Assembly: GCF_013389665.1 (NCBI RefSeq)
Contig: NZ_CP058316.1
Coordinates: forward strand, 2,170,001-2,234,000
Origin: Microbacterium oleivorans
Lineage (GTDB): Bacteria > Actinomycetota > Actinomycetes > Actinomycetales > Microbacteriaceae
DNA: 64,000 nucleotides
Direction of reading: 5' to 3'
The notes under the pieces are model-generated. The model saw only the letters and a list, made by a program, of their open reading frames with translations. It was not told where the DNA came from and did not search any database. This document shows, piece by piece, positions 1-8,629 of this stretch (positions within the stretch are counted from its first letter, which is position 1; the number at the start of each line of letters is the position of its first letter). A program made the position numbers and the translations under genes.

Positions 1-186
1 GTGCGCGACCACGTCCTCGCGGGCCGGAACGCCGCGGTGGATCGGCTTCTGGAGCAGGGCAAGATCGACGCCGAGACCGCGTCGCGTGCCAAGCTGAGCG
101 CCCTCGGCATGATGTCGCTGACCGTGGCGCGCGAGGAGCGCTCGTCGTACTACCCCGAGGAGCACGAGGGCATCGACCCTCGGTGA
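1..186 (+). CDS. C-terminal end of an unidentified protein (5'-truncated)
   Basis: The frame is open from the first base of the window and ends in TGA at 184-186, so this is most likely the last 61 residues of a gene that begins outside the window. The tail is hydrophilic and helical-looking (VDRLLEQGKIDAETASRAK), with a short acidic and aromatic end. Such a tail could belong to a cytoplasmic domain, for example of a CPA1-type cation/proton antiporter, but this is only a resemblance and I do not assign a function. The GTG at base 1 could by chance be read as a start, but no ribosome-binding site can be judged. Confidence 0.45.
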   Translation: MRDHVLAGRNAAVDRLLEQGKIDAETASRAKLSALGMMSLTVAREERSSYYPEEHEGIDPR

Positions 187-213
187 CCCGGGAACGAGCC
201 CCCCGCGGGAGCT

Positions 214-254
214 TGTCAAGTCCACCGGGCCAGGTGGTCCGCCCTGAGTAGTGT
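214..254 (+). promoter_or_regulatory. Candidate promoter of glgX-treY with TGTCAAG box
   Basis: TGTCAAG at 214-220 lies 35 bases (start to start) before TAGTGT at 249-254, a plausible -10 element (TANNNT). Transcription would start near 261 and leave a short leader carrying the AGGGGAG ribosome-binding site at 268-274. The same box-to--10 arrangement recurs upstream of other genes in this window (15110, 37910, 55389). Confidence 0.35.
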
Positions 255-279
255 GAGCCTCACAAACAGGGGAGATCAC

Positions 280-2496
280 ATGCAGGTTTGGCCGGGTTCC
301 GCGTATCCGTTGGGCGCCACCTTCGACGGCAACGGGACGAACTTCGCGCTGTTCAGCGAGGGCGCCGAGAAGGTGGAGCTGTGCCTGTTCGACGAGGACG
401 GCACCGAGACGTGTGTCGACCTGCGCGACGTCGACGCATACGTCTGGCACGCCTACCTTCCCAACGTGCAGCCGGGGCAGCGCTACGGTTACCGCGTCCA
501 CGGGCCGAACGACCCGGCGTCGGGCAAGCGCTTCAACCCGAGCAAGCTGCTGCTCGACCCGTATGCGAAGGCCGTCGAGGGTCAGATCGACTGGGGTCAG
601 CCCGTGTTCGGGTACGACTTCGGTGACCCCGACTCGTTCAACGAGGAGGACTCCGCGGCCCACATGATGAAGGGCGTCGTCATCAACCCCTTCTTCGACT
701 GGGCGGGCGACCGGCTTCCGAAGATCCCCTACGCCGAGAGCGTCATCTACGAGGCCCACGTGAAGGGCCTCACGCAGCTGCATCCCGACATCCCCGAGGA
801 CATCCGCGGTTCGTACGCGGGTATCGCTCACCCGGCGGTCATCGAGCACCTCAAGAAGATCGGCGTCACCGCGCTCGAGCTCATGCCGGTGCACCAGTTC
901 GTCAACGACTCCACACTGCAGGAGAAGGGTCTTTCGAACTACTGGGGCTACAACACCATCGCGTTCTTCGCCCCGCAGAACACCTACTCCTCGACCGACG
1001 GCCACGGCCAGCAGGTGCAGGAGTTCAAGGCCATGGTCAAGGCCCTGCACGCGGCGGGCATCGAGGTCATCCTCGACGTGGTCTACAACCACACCGCGGA
1101 GGGCAATCACATGGGCCCGACGTTGTCGATGCGCGGCATCGACAACGAGGCCTACTACCGCCTCGAAGACGACGACAAGCGCTACTACACCGACTACACC
1201 GGCACCGGCAACAGTCTCAACGTCGGCAATCCCCACGCGCTGCAGCTCATCATGGACTCGCTGCGATACTGGGTCACCGAGATGCACGTCGACGGCTTCC
1301 GCTTCGACCTCGCCGCCACCCTCGCCCGCGAGTTCTACGACGTCGACCGCCTGTCGGCGTTCTTCGAGCTCGTGCAGCAGGACCCGATCGTCTCGCAGGT
1401 CAAGCTGATCGCCGAGCCGTGGGACATCGGCCCCGGCGGCTACCAGGTGGGCAACTTCCCGCCGCAGTGGACGGAGTGGAACGGCAAGTACCGCGACACC
1501 GTCCGCGACTTCTGGCGGGGCGAGGCCTCGACGCTCGGTGAGTTCGCCTCGCGTCTGACCGGCTCGGCCGACCTGTACGAGCACGACGGCCGGTGGCCGG
1601 TGGCATCCATCAACTTCGTCACGGCTCACGATGGCTTCACCCTGCGCGACCTGGTGTCGTACAACGAGAAGCACAACGACGCCAACGGCGAGGACGGCAA
1701 CGACGGCGAGTCGCACAACCGCTCCTACAACATGGGCGTCGAGGGGCCCACAGACGACCCCGAGGTGCTGACGATGCGCGGTCGGCAGCAGCGCAACTTC
1801 CTCGCGACGCTGCTGCTGAGCCAGGGCGTTCCGATGATCTGCCACGGAGACGAACTCGGTCGCACGCAGCAGGGCAACAACAACGGCTACGCGCAGGACA
1901 ATGAGCTGACCTGGATCCACTGGGACCAGGTCGACCAGCCGCTCATCGAGTTCACCGCGGCTCTTGCTCGCCTGCGCCGGCTGCACCCCACGTTCCGCCG
2001 CAGCCGATTCTTCGACGGCCGACCGGTGCGTCGGGAGGAGGGCGCCCCGCTGCCCGACATCGTGTGGCTGCGGCCGGACGGCAGCGCGATGCAGCCCGAG
2101 GACTGGGATTCCGGCTTCGGCCGCGCCGTCGCGGTGTTCCTCAACGGCGACGGCATCCGCGAGCGCGATCGTCGTGGCGAGGACATCTCGGACGACCACT
2201 TCTTCGTCCTGTTCAACGCGGGCGACGAGCAGGTCGACTTCGCCGTGCCCTCCGATGACTACAGCGACCGCTGGGAGGTCCTCATCGACACCAGCGGCGA
2301 GCTCGTCGGCTCGGAGCCGCTCGAGGGCGGCAAGTCGATCGGCGTCCGACCGAAGTCGCTCGTCGTTCTCGGCGAGTACGTCGAGCCCGAGCCGGAGGTC
2401 GATCACTCGGTCGCGGCGTCGCTCGCAGCCGGCTACACCTCGCCGATCGACATCGTCAGCGCCGAGGCCCCCACCCCGGAGGTGCCCGGACGATGA
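280..2496 (+). CDS. glgX: Glycogen debranching enzyme GlgX/TreX (GH13)
   Basis: Hydrolyses alpha-1,6 branches of glycogen or maltodextrin in the cytoplasm, giving linear chains for the TreY-TreZ trehalose route. The N-terminus (about residues 8-110) looks like a CBM48 beta-sandwich, followed by a GH13 barrel. Its four signature regions are visible: DVVYNH near 265, the nucleophile in DGFRFDLA near 340, the acid/base glutamate in IAEPWDIG near 380, and TAHDG near 450. I chose the ATG at 280 (738 residues) over a GTG at 253 because AGGGGAG ends five bases before it and homology starts immediately after. The stop overlaps the treY start by four bases (ATGA). With treY adjacent, the TreX role is more likely than glycogen breakdown alone. 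Confidence 0.93.
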   Translation: MQVWPGSAYPLGATFDGNGTNFALFSEGAEKVELCLFDEDGTETCVDLRDVDAYVWHAYLPNVQPGQRYGYRVHGPNDPASGKRFNPSKLLLDPYAKAVEGQIDWGQPVFGYDFGDPDSFNEEDSAAHMMKGVVINPFFDWAGDRLPKIPYAESVIYEAHVKGLTQLHPDIPEDIRGSYAGIAHPAVIEHLKKIGVTALELMPVHQFVNDSTLQEKGLSNYWGYNTIAFFAPQNTYSSTDGHGQQVQEFKAMVKALHAAGIEVILDVVYNHTAEGNHMGPTLSMRGIDNEAYYRLEDDDKRYYTDYTGTGNSLNVGNPHALQLIMDSLRYWVTEMHVDGFRFDLAATLAREFYDVDRLSAFFELVQQDPIVSQVKLIAEPWDIGPGGYQVGNFPPQWTEWNGKYRDTVRDFWRGEASTLGEFASRLTGSADLYEHDGRWPVASINFVTAHDGFTLRDLVSYNEKHNDANGEDGNDGESHNRSYNMGVEGPTDDPEVLTMRGRQQRNFLATLLLSQGVPMICHGDELGRTQQGNNNGYAQDNELTWIHWDQVDQPLIEFTAALARLRRLHPTFRRSRFFDGRPVRREEGAPLPDIVWLRPDGSAMQPEDWDSGFGRAVAVFLNGDGIRERDRRGEDISDDHFFVLFNAGDEQVDFAVPSDDYSDRWEVLIDTSGELVGSEPLEGGKSIGVRPKSLVVLGEYVEPEPEVDHSVAASLAAGYTSPIDIVSAEAPTPEVPGR

Positions 2497-4874
2497 CGAC
2501 CCCGGTCTCGACGTATCGGCTGCAGATCCGGCCGGGCTTCGATCTCGACGCGGCGGCCGGGCTGACCGACTACCTTCGCGAACTCGGGGTCGACTGGGCG
2601 TATCTCTCGCCGCTGCTCGCGGCGGCCGAGGGGTCGGACCACGGTTACGACGTCGTCGACCCGACGAAGGTCGATCCGCGGCGCGGCGGGCCCGAGGCGC
2701 TCGCGCGCTTCGCGGCCGCCGCCCGTGACGCCGGTCTCGGCGTGCTCGTCGACATCGTCCCGAACCACCAGGGGGTCGCCGTACCCGCGGAGAACCCCTG
2801 GTGGTGGGACGTGCTGCTCCGCGGCCGCGACTCGGTGCACGCTGCGGCGTTCGACATCGACTGGGACCACGGCGGCGGCAAGCTGAGCCTCCCGATCCTG
2901 GGCGCCCCGCTGCGGGACGCCGTCGCCGCGGGTGAGATCGAGGTCTCGCCAGCGCGCGGCGACGAGGCGCACGGGGCCACGGGCGTGGCGCGCTATTACG
3001 ACCACGTGCTGCCGCTGGCCGACGGGACCGCCCCGGCGGCGGCGACGACCGACCCGGCCACGGTGGACGCCGTGCTCGCCGCGCAGCATTGGCGTGCCGG
3101 CTTCTGGCGTGACGATGCCACCGAGCTCAACTACCGCCGGTTCTTCGCGGTGACCACCCTCGCCGGTGTGCGCGTGGAGCTGCCGGAGGTGTTCGAGGCC
3201 AGTCACGCCGAGATCCTCCGCTGGCTGCGCGAGGGCCTCGTCGACGGTCTGCGGATCGACCACCCCGACGGCCTCGCCGACCCGGGCGGCTATCTCGATC
3301 AGCTGGCGCAGGCGACCGGCGGCGTGTACGTCGTGGTCGAGAAGATCCTCGAGCACGCCGCCACCGACCACCCCGAGCAGCTGCCCGCATGGTGGGCGAC
3401 GGCCGGGACGACCGGGTACGACGCGATGGCCGAGCTCGACCGGGTGCTCATCGATCCGGCCGGCGAGAGCGCGCTCGACGAGCTCGACGCGGCACTGCGC
3501 CCCGACGGCGCCGACGCGGGATACGACGACGTGGTGCGCGTGGCCAAACGCGCGGTCGCCGACACGATCCAGGCCGCCGAGGTCGGTCGTCTGGTGCGGA
3601 GCCTCCCCGCGGACGTGCGCGAAGAGCTCGGAGACGACCTCGCCCGCGACGCGTTCGCCGAGCTGCTCACGAGCTTCTCGGTCTACCGGGTCTACCCGCC
3701 GGCCGGCAGTGAGCTGGTGGCCGAGGCCGTGGCCGCGGCATCCGCTGCGCGTCCCGACCTGGCCGAGGCGGTCGCCGTCCTCGCCCCGCTGGTGACCTCG
3801 GGTGACACCGAGCTCAGCCGCCGGTTCGGGCAGACCACCGGCCCCGTGATGGCCAAGGGCGTCGAGGACACCGCGTTCTATCGCTACCCGCGCCTCGGGA
3901 CGCTCACCGAGGTGGGCGGCGACCCCGGCGTGTTCGCGCTCGACGTGGCCGGCTACCACCGTGCACAGGCGCAGCGGCAGGCCTCCTGGCCGCACGCTCT
4001 GACCTCGCTCAGCACGCACGACACCAAGCGCAGCGAGGATGTGCGCGCGCGCCTCTCGGTGCTCGCCGAGATGCCGCAGCGCTGGACCGAGACGCTCGAC
4101 CGCCTGCGCGCCGTCGCCTCGACCGGCGACGGCCGCTTCGACGACCTCCTGTGGCAGGCGATCGTCGGCGCCTGGCCGGCGGCCGACGCGCGTCTGCACG
4201 ACTACGCCGAGAAGGCCGCTCGCGAGGGCGGGATCGTCACGTCGTGGTCGGACCCCGACGAGAACGGGGAGGCGCGCGTGCACGCGCTGGTCGACGCGGC
4301 CGACGGAGCTGCGCGCGAGATCGTCGAGGGGCTCGTCGCCGAGGTCACCGCCCCCGGGCGCTCGAACTCGCTGTCGATGAAGCTGCTGCAGCTCACCGCA
4401 CCCGGCGTGCCCGACGTCTATCAGGGGACCGAGCTCTGGGACCTCTCGCTCGTCGACCCCGACAACCGCCGCGACGTCGACTTCGCCGAGCGACGCGAGC
4501 TGCTGGCGCGGCTCGACGCCGGCTGGCATCCCGAGGTCGACGACTCCGGAGCCGCGAAGCTGCTCGTCGTCTCGCGTGCGCTGCGACTGCGGCGAGATCG
4601 CCCCGAGCTCTTCACCCGCTACGCCCCGCTGCCGGTCATCGGGCCGGCCGGCGACCACGCCGTCGCCTTCGATCGCGGCGGCTCCGTCACGGTCGCCACG
4701 CGGCTGCCCGTGGGCCTCGCCGCCCGCGGCGGGTGGGCCGACACCGTCGTGCTCGTCCCGCCGGGACGTCACATCGACCAGCTGACGGGCCGGGCATGGG
4801 AGGGCGGGGCGGTGCGTCTGGCCGACCTCCTCGACACCTACCCGGTGGCACTGCTGGCGCGACAGGAGTCCTGA
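2493..4874 (+). CDS. treY: Malto-oligosyltrehalose synthase TreY (GH13_26)
   Basis: Intramolecular transglucosylase that converts the reducing-end alpha-1,4 bond of a maltodextrin into the alpha-1,1 bond of maltooligosyl-trehalose. The 793 residues are of normal family length. Visible family features are STYRLQ at the N-terminus, SDHGYDVVD near 48, DIVPNH near 87-92, the nucleophile aspartate in GLRIDHPDG near 255, the glutamate in VVVEKIL near 281 and STHDTKRSEDVR near 507-518. A PDVYQGTE stretch near 640 also fits TreY. The ATG overlaps the glgX stop, so the two are translationally coupled. The partner TreZ is not next in line but at 13384, beyond an eight-gene cassette. A terminator-like hairpin follows. 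Confidence 0.94.
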   Translation: MTTPVSTYRLQIRPGFDLDAAAGLTDYLRELGVDWAYLSPLLAAAEGSDHGYDVVDPTKVDPRRGGPEALARFAAAARDAGLGVLVDIVPNHQGVAVPAENPWWWDVLLRGRDSVHAAAFDIDWDHGGGKLSLPILGAPLRDAVAAGEIEVSPARGDEAHGATGVARYYDHVLPLADGTAPAAATTDPATVDAVLAAQHWRAGFWRDDATELNYRRFFAVTTLAGVRVELPEVFEASHAEILRWLREGLVDGLRIDHPDGLADPGGYLDQLAQATGGVYVVVEKILEHAATDHPEQLPAWWATAGTTGYDAMAELDRVLIDPAGESALDELDAALRPDGADAGYDDVVRVAKRAVADTIQAAEVGRLVRSLPADVREELGDDLARDAFAELLTSFSVYRVYPPAGSELVAEAVAAASAARPDLAEAVAVLAPLVTSGDTELSRRFGQTTGPVMAKGVEDTAFYRYPRLGTLTEVGGDPGVFALDVAGYHRAQAQRQASWPHALTSLSTHDTKRSEDVRARLSVLAEMPQRWTETLDRLRAVASTGDGRFDDLLWQAIVGAWPAADARLHDYAEKAAREGGIVTSWSDPDENGEARVHALVDAADGAAREIVEGLVAEVTAPGRSNSLSMKLLQLTAPGVPDVYQGTELWDLSLVDPDNRRDVDFAERRELLARLDAGWHPEVDDSGAAKLLVVSRALRLRRDRPELFTRYAPLPVIGPAGDHAVAFDRGGSVTVATRLPVGLAARGGWADTVVLVPPGRHIDQLTGRAWEGGAVRLADLLDTYPVALLARQES

Positions 4875-4882
4875 GCGTCCGT

Positions 4883-4928
4883 CCCGCCCGAGGACCGCCG
4901 TCGGTGCACCTCGGGCGGGCGCTTGTTT
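4883..4928 (+). terminator. Rho-independent-type terminator after treY
   Basis: CCCGCCCGAGG (4883-4893) and CCTCGGGCGGG (4909-4919) form a perfect 11-bp stem with a 15-base loop, followed by CGCTTGTTT. It closes the glgX-treY transcript and separates it from the transporter cassette that starts at 5018. Confidence 0.7.
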
Positions 4929-5017
4929 ACGCACTGTGAAGGACGGTTTGGTGCCGACGGGGTCCGGCGTGGTGGGGTGTGTGCATCCCACGTCGTTCTG
5001 CACCTCCAGGAGACCTC

Positions 5018-6670
5018 ATGCCTCGCTTCGCCCGTGCACTCCTCGCGACGGCCTCCGCCGTCGCCGCCGCCGCGCTCATCGCCGGCTGCTCCGCCGGCAC
5101 GACCTCCGGTGCCGCAGGGGAGGCCGGCGAGCCGCAGGACGGCGGAACGCTCACCTACCTCGAGCCGCAGGCGTGGACGACGCTCTACCCGCCCAGCGCC
5201 GGCTTCTACCCAAACGGCGGCATCGTCAACAACATCACCGACCGGCTGCTCTACCAAGATCCCGAGACGCTCGAGCTCGAACCGTGGATCGCGACGGAGT
5301 ACACCGTCAACGCCGACGCCACGGAGTACACCTTCACGATCCGCGACGACGTCACCTACTCCGACGGCAGCGCGCTGACGCCCGAGAACGTCGTCAAGAA
5401 CATCGACCTCTACGGTCGAGGCGACACCGAGCGAGCCCTGCCCGTCTCGGAGGCCATCAACAACTACGACCGCGGCGAGGTCACGGGCGACGACACGGTG
5501 ACGTTCCGCTTCACCGCTCCGTCGCCGGGCTTCGCCCAGGCGGTGTCGACCATCAACTCCGGTCTGCTCTCGGACGAGACCCTCGACCGGGCGAGTGAAG
5601 GATTCGGTCCCGGAAACGCCGAGGACATCGTCGGAAGCGGCCCCTTCGTCGTCTCCGCCGAGGATCTGGGTACGAAGACGACCCTGTCGTCGCGCGACGA
5701 CTACGACTGGGCGCCCGACTCGCTCGAGCACCAGGGCGCCGCCCGTCTCGACGGTGTGGAGTTCATCGTGGCCGCGGAGGACAGCGTCCGCGTCGGCACG
5801 GTCGTGGCGGGGCAGGCCGACATCGCGCGTCAGATCGAGGCGCCCGACGAGGCCCAGTTCGCCGCCGGCGGACTCTCGCTGGTGGCATCCGCGACGAACG
5901 GCGTCAACAACGGTCTGAGCTTCCGGTTCGGCGACGACCGGCTCTCCGACATCCGCGTCCGGCAGGCGATCATCGCCGGCATCGACCGGCAGGAGATCAT
6001 CGACACCCTCTTCACCGACAACTACCCGCTGGCCACCGGCGCACTCGCCACCACCGCGCTGGGATACATCGACACGTCCGACTCCTACGTCTACGACCCG
6101 GATGCGGCGGCCGACCTCCTCGACGAGGCCGGGTGGTCGCTCGGCTCCGACGGCGTGCGCGAGAAGGACGGTCAGAAGCTGGAGCTCACGTTCAACGAGG
6201 CGTTGCCGCAGCCGCGCTCCCGCGAGGTCGTGACGCTCATCCAGGAGCAGCTGGCCAAGATCGGCATCCAGGTGGAGCTCTTCTCGGGCGACCAGGCCGC
6301 CCAGACGGCCGCGTCGGCCGACATCGGCCAGATCCAGGTGTACCACTCCATGGTCGGCCGGGCCGATTTCGATGTGCTGAAGTCGCAGTACTTCTCGGGC
6401 AACCGCAACACCCTCCTCAACCGCGACCCGGCGAGCGGCTCGGTCCGCGACCCCGAGCTCGATCGCCTCCTCGCGGCGATCGCCTCCGAGCCGACCACCG
6501 AGCAGCGGCAGGAGGCGTCGGCGGCCGCGCAGCGCTATCTCGCCGAGAACGCCTACATCCTCCCGATCTTCGAGGAGCCGCAGGTGTTCGGTGTCGGGCC
6601 GACGGTGCACGGGTTCTCGACCGAGTCCGTGGGACGCCCGTCGTTCTACCAGACCTGGCTCGCGCAGTGA
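5018..6670 (+). CDS. Family 5 ABC substrate-binding lipoprotein (oxidoreductase-linked cassette)
   Basis: Extracytoplasmic binding protein of a peptide/nickel-type ABC importer. The 550-residue product begins with a lipoprotein signal peptide (lipobox LIAGC, Cys24). It has family 5 features: a GGTLTYL start, a TEYTFTIRDDVTYSDG region, and an IRVRQAIIAGIDR region near 310. I chose the ATG at 5018 because AGGAG (5008-5012) precedes it; an upstream GTG at 4979 would place the signal peptide internally. It is the first gene of a set (5018-13319) whose enzymes match, as far as I recall, the neighbourhood described for TIGR04027-TIGR04030, in which this position is held by the KPN_01854-type binding protein. 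The ligand is unknown. Confidence 0.85.
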   Translation: MPRFARALLATASAVAAAALIAGCSAGTTSGAAGEAGEPQDGGTLTYLEPQAWTTLYPPSAGFYPNGGIVNNITDRLLYQDPETLELEPWIATEYTVNADATEYTFTIRDDVTYSDGSALTPENVVKNIDLYGRGDTERALPVSEAINNYDRGEVTGDDTVTFRFTAPSPGFAQAVSTINSGLLSDETLDRASEGFGPGNAEDIVGSGPFVVSAEDLGTKTTLSSRDDYDWAPDSLEHQGAARLDGVEFIVAAEDSVRVGTVVAGQADIARQIEAPDEAQFAAGGLSLVASATNGVNNGLSFRFGDDRLSDIRVRQAIIAGIDRQEIIDTLFTDNYPLATGALATTALGYIDTSDSYVYDPDAAADLLDEAGWSLGSDGVREKDGQKLELTFNEALPQPRSREVVTLIQEQLAKIGIQVELFSGDQAAQTAASADIGQIQVYHSMVGRADFDVLKSQYFSGNRNTLLNRDPASGSVRDPELDRLLAAIASEPTTEQRQEASAAAQRYLAENAYILPIFEEPQVFGVGPTVHGFSTESVGRPSFYQTWLAQ

Positions 6671-6719
6671 CGAGCCCGGTCGGGACCGGCCGGGCGCCGT
6701 CGGCGGGGCGGCCACGGCC

Positions 6720-7769
6720 GTGACGACGTACGTGCTGCGTCGGATCGGGCAGGCGCTGCTCGTGCTCGTGCTCGCCTACACCGTCGCGTACCTGCTGCTG
6801 GCGGCGCTGCCGGGCGACGCCGTCATCGCCCGGTACGCCAATCCCGAGCTCGGTCTCACCGCCGAGCAGGTGCAGGCCATCCGAGAGGCGCTCGGTGCCG
6901 ACCAGCCCCTCATCGTGCAGTACGTCCGATCGATCGCGGGATTCCTCACGGGCGACTTCGGATACTCGGTCAGCAGCGGCGCCGCCGTCTCGGACCTCAT
7001 CGCGACGGCGCTGCCCCCCACCCTCGTGCTCGCCGTCCTGGGTCTCGCCGTCGCCGTCGTCCTGGCCGTGACGATCGCCTTCACCGCGACCTACGGTGCC
7101 GGACGCTGGCTGCGCCGCCTGTTCCGCGGGCTTCCCCCGCTGTTCGTCTCGCTCCCGGTCTTCTGGATAGGCATCATCCTCATCCAGGTGTTCTCGTTCC
7201 GGCTGGGACTCATCCCGGCGATCGGAGCCGACCCGGTTCAGGCGCTGGTGCTGCCGGTGCTGACCCTCGCCATCCCGATCGCGGCGCCGTTGGCCCAGGT
7301 GCTGACGCGCAGCATCGACGAGGTCAGGGAGCAGCCCTTCGTCACCGTCGTTCGCGCCCGCGGCGCGAGCACATCCTGGCTGCTGTGGCGCAACGTCGCG
7401 CGGAACGCGCTGCTGCCCACCCTCACGATGGGCGGCCTGCTCTTCGGAGAGCTCGTCGGCGGGGCGGTCGTCACCGAGACCGTCTTCGCGCGCGCCGGCA
7501 TCGGCCAGCTCACCGCCCAGGCCGTGCAGACGCGCGACACCCCGGTGCTGCTGGCCGTCGTCGTGATCTCGACGGTCGCCTTCGTGACGATCAACCTGAT
7601 CGTCGACCTCCTCTACCCCGTCCTCGACGCGCGCCTGCGAACCGGCGCTCGTCGTGGTCGCCGCAGCCCGTCGTCGGGAGCCGCAGCCGTGGGCGCGGCC
7701 GCCGCGACGGGCGCGAGCGCAGCGGCGGACGTCTCGACAGATGCCATCTCGAACGGAGCGGGACGATGA
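6720..7769 (+). CDS. ABC importer permease 1 (DppB-like)
   Basis: First membrane subunit of the importer, 349 residues from the GTG at 6720. The N-terminal YVLRRIGQALLVLVLAY segment, a loop with GLTAEQVQAIREALGADQP, and about six hydrophobic helices follow the DppB/OppB pattern. The coupling motif region GASTSWLLWRNVARNALLP lies near 210-235. A poorly conserved stretch of 49 bases separates it from the binding-protein stop; a longer frame extends upstream but overlaps the end of that gene with no homology. The C-terminal tail is alanine-rich and low in complexity. The next gene starts within its stop codon (ATGA). Confidence 0.87.
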   Translation: MTTYVLRRIGQALLVLVLAYTVAYLLLAALPGDAVIARYANPELGLTAEQVQAIREALGADQPLIVQYVRSIAGFLTGDFGYSVSSGAAVSDLIATALPPTLVLAVLGLAVAVVLAVTIAFTATYGAGRWLRRLFRGLPPLFVSLPVFWIGIILIQVFSFRLGLIPAIGADPVQALVLPVLTLAIPIAAPLAQVLTRSIDEVREQPFVTVVRARGASTSWLLWRNVARNALLPTLTMGGLLFGELVGGAVVTETVFARAGIGQLTAQAVQTRDTPVLLAVVVISTVAFVTINLIVDLLYPVLDARLRTGARRGRRSPSSGAAAVGAAAATGASAAADVSTDAISNGAGR

Positions 7770-8629
7770 CCGCGCTCATGCCCCCGCCCGGCTCCGTCGA
7801 GCCCGGCCCCGTCCCGACGGCGCCGGCGCGCTGGCGCTCGCTCGTGCGGCCGGGGCTCGTCGTCCCCGCGGTCGTCGTGCTCGTCGCCCTCGCGTGGGCG
7901 CTCGCCCCCGGGCTGTTCACGGGGCAGAGCCCGACCGAGACGGTCGCCGCCTCGCTGCAGGCGCCGAGCGCCGCGCACTGGTTCGGGACGGATGCCACGG
8001 GGCGCGATGTCTACGCGCGCGTCGTGCACGGCGCATCGCAGTCGATCGTGGGAGCCCTCGTCGCGGTGCTCGTCGGGCTCATCGCGGGCAGCGCGATCGG
8101 CATCACCGCAGGCGCCGTCGGCGGGGCCGTCGACGACGTGCTGATGCGTTTCGTCGACGTGCTGCTGGCCATCCCGGGTCTGCTGCTGTCGCTCAGCGTC
8201 GTCATCCTGCTCGGTTTCGGCACGACCAACGCCGCCATCGCGGTGGGGGTCACCTCCATCGCCGTCTTCGCCCGCCTCGCCCGCTCGCAGGTCGTGAGCG
8301 TGCGGGTCAGCGACTTCGTCGAGGCCGCCTACGGCTCGGGCTCGACGGCCGCCGGCGTGCTGTTCCGGCACATCCTGCCGAACTCGCTGACGCCGGTCCT
8401 CGCGCTCGCCGCATTGCAGCTCGGATCGGCGATCCTGCAGATCTCGACTCTGGGCTTCCTGGGGTACGGCGCGCCCCCGCCGACGCCCGAATGGGGGCTC
8501 CTGATCGCGGAGGGGCGCGACTACGTCGCGACCGCCTGGTGGCTCACCGTGCTGCCGGGCGCCGTCGTCGCCGTCGTCGTGCTCGCCACCAACCGCCTCA
8601 GCCACGCCATCCAGGGAGGTGCCGAGTGA
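7766..8629 (+). CDS. ABC importer permease 2 (DppC-like)
   Basis: Second membrane subunit, 287 residues, starting at the ATG that overlaps the previous stop by four bases. It shows a cytoplasmic N-terminal tail, a first helix near 30-50, the HWFGTDATGRDVYARVVHGA signature typical of DppC/OppC proteins near 70, and a coupling region around AYGSGSTAAGVLFRHILPN near 190. GYGAPPPTPEWGLLIAEGRD near the end is also family-typical. Together with permease 1 it should form the heterodimeric channel driven by the fused ATPase encoded next. Confidence 0.9.
   Translation: MTALMPPPGSVEPGPVPTAPARWRSLVRPGLVVPAVVVLVALAWALAPGLFTGQSPTETVAASLQAPSAAHWFGTDATGRDVYARVVHGASQSIVGALVAVLVGLIAGSAIGITAGAVGGAVDDVLMRFVDVLLAIPGLLLSLSVVILLGFGTTNAAIAVGVTSIAVFARLARSQVVSVRVSDFVEAAYGSGSTAAGVLFRHILPNSLTPVLALAALQLGSAILQISTLGFLGYGAPPPTPEWGLLIAEGRDYVATAWWLTVLPGAVVAVVVLATNRLSHAIQGGAE

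Noticed and set aside
253..279. GTG at 253 as the glgX start.
   Set aside because: A strong ribosome-binding site stands before the ATG at 280, and GTG 253 overlaps the candidate -10 element.
2433..5003. Long minus-strand reading frame of over 800 codons opposite treY.
   Set aside because: Its translation is low-complexity (Arg, Gly, Val rich) with no motif, while the plus strand shows complete TreY. In GC-rich DNA antisense frames stay open by codon bias.
6591..6719. N-terminal extension of the first permease gene into the binding-protein gene.
   Set aside because: The extra 43 codons are Arg/Pro/Gly-rich and out of frame with the binding protein; DppB-like homology begins at the GTG at 6720.
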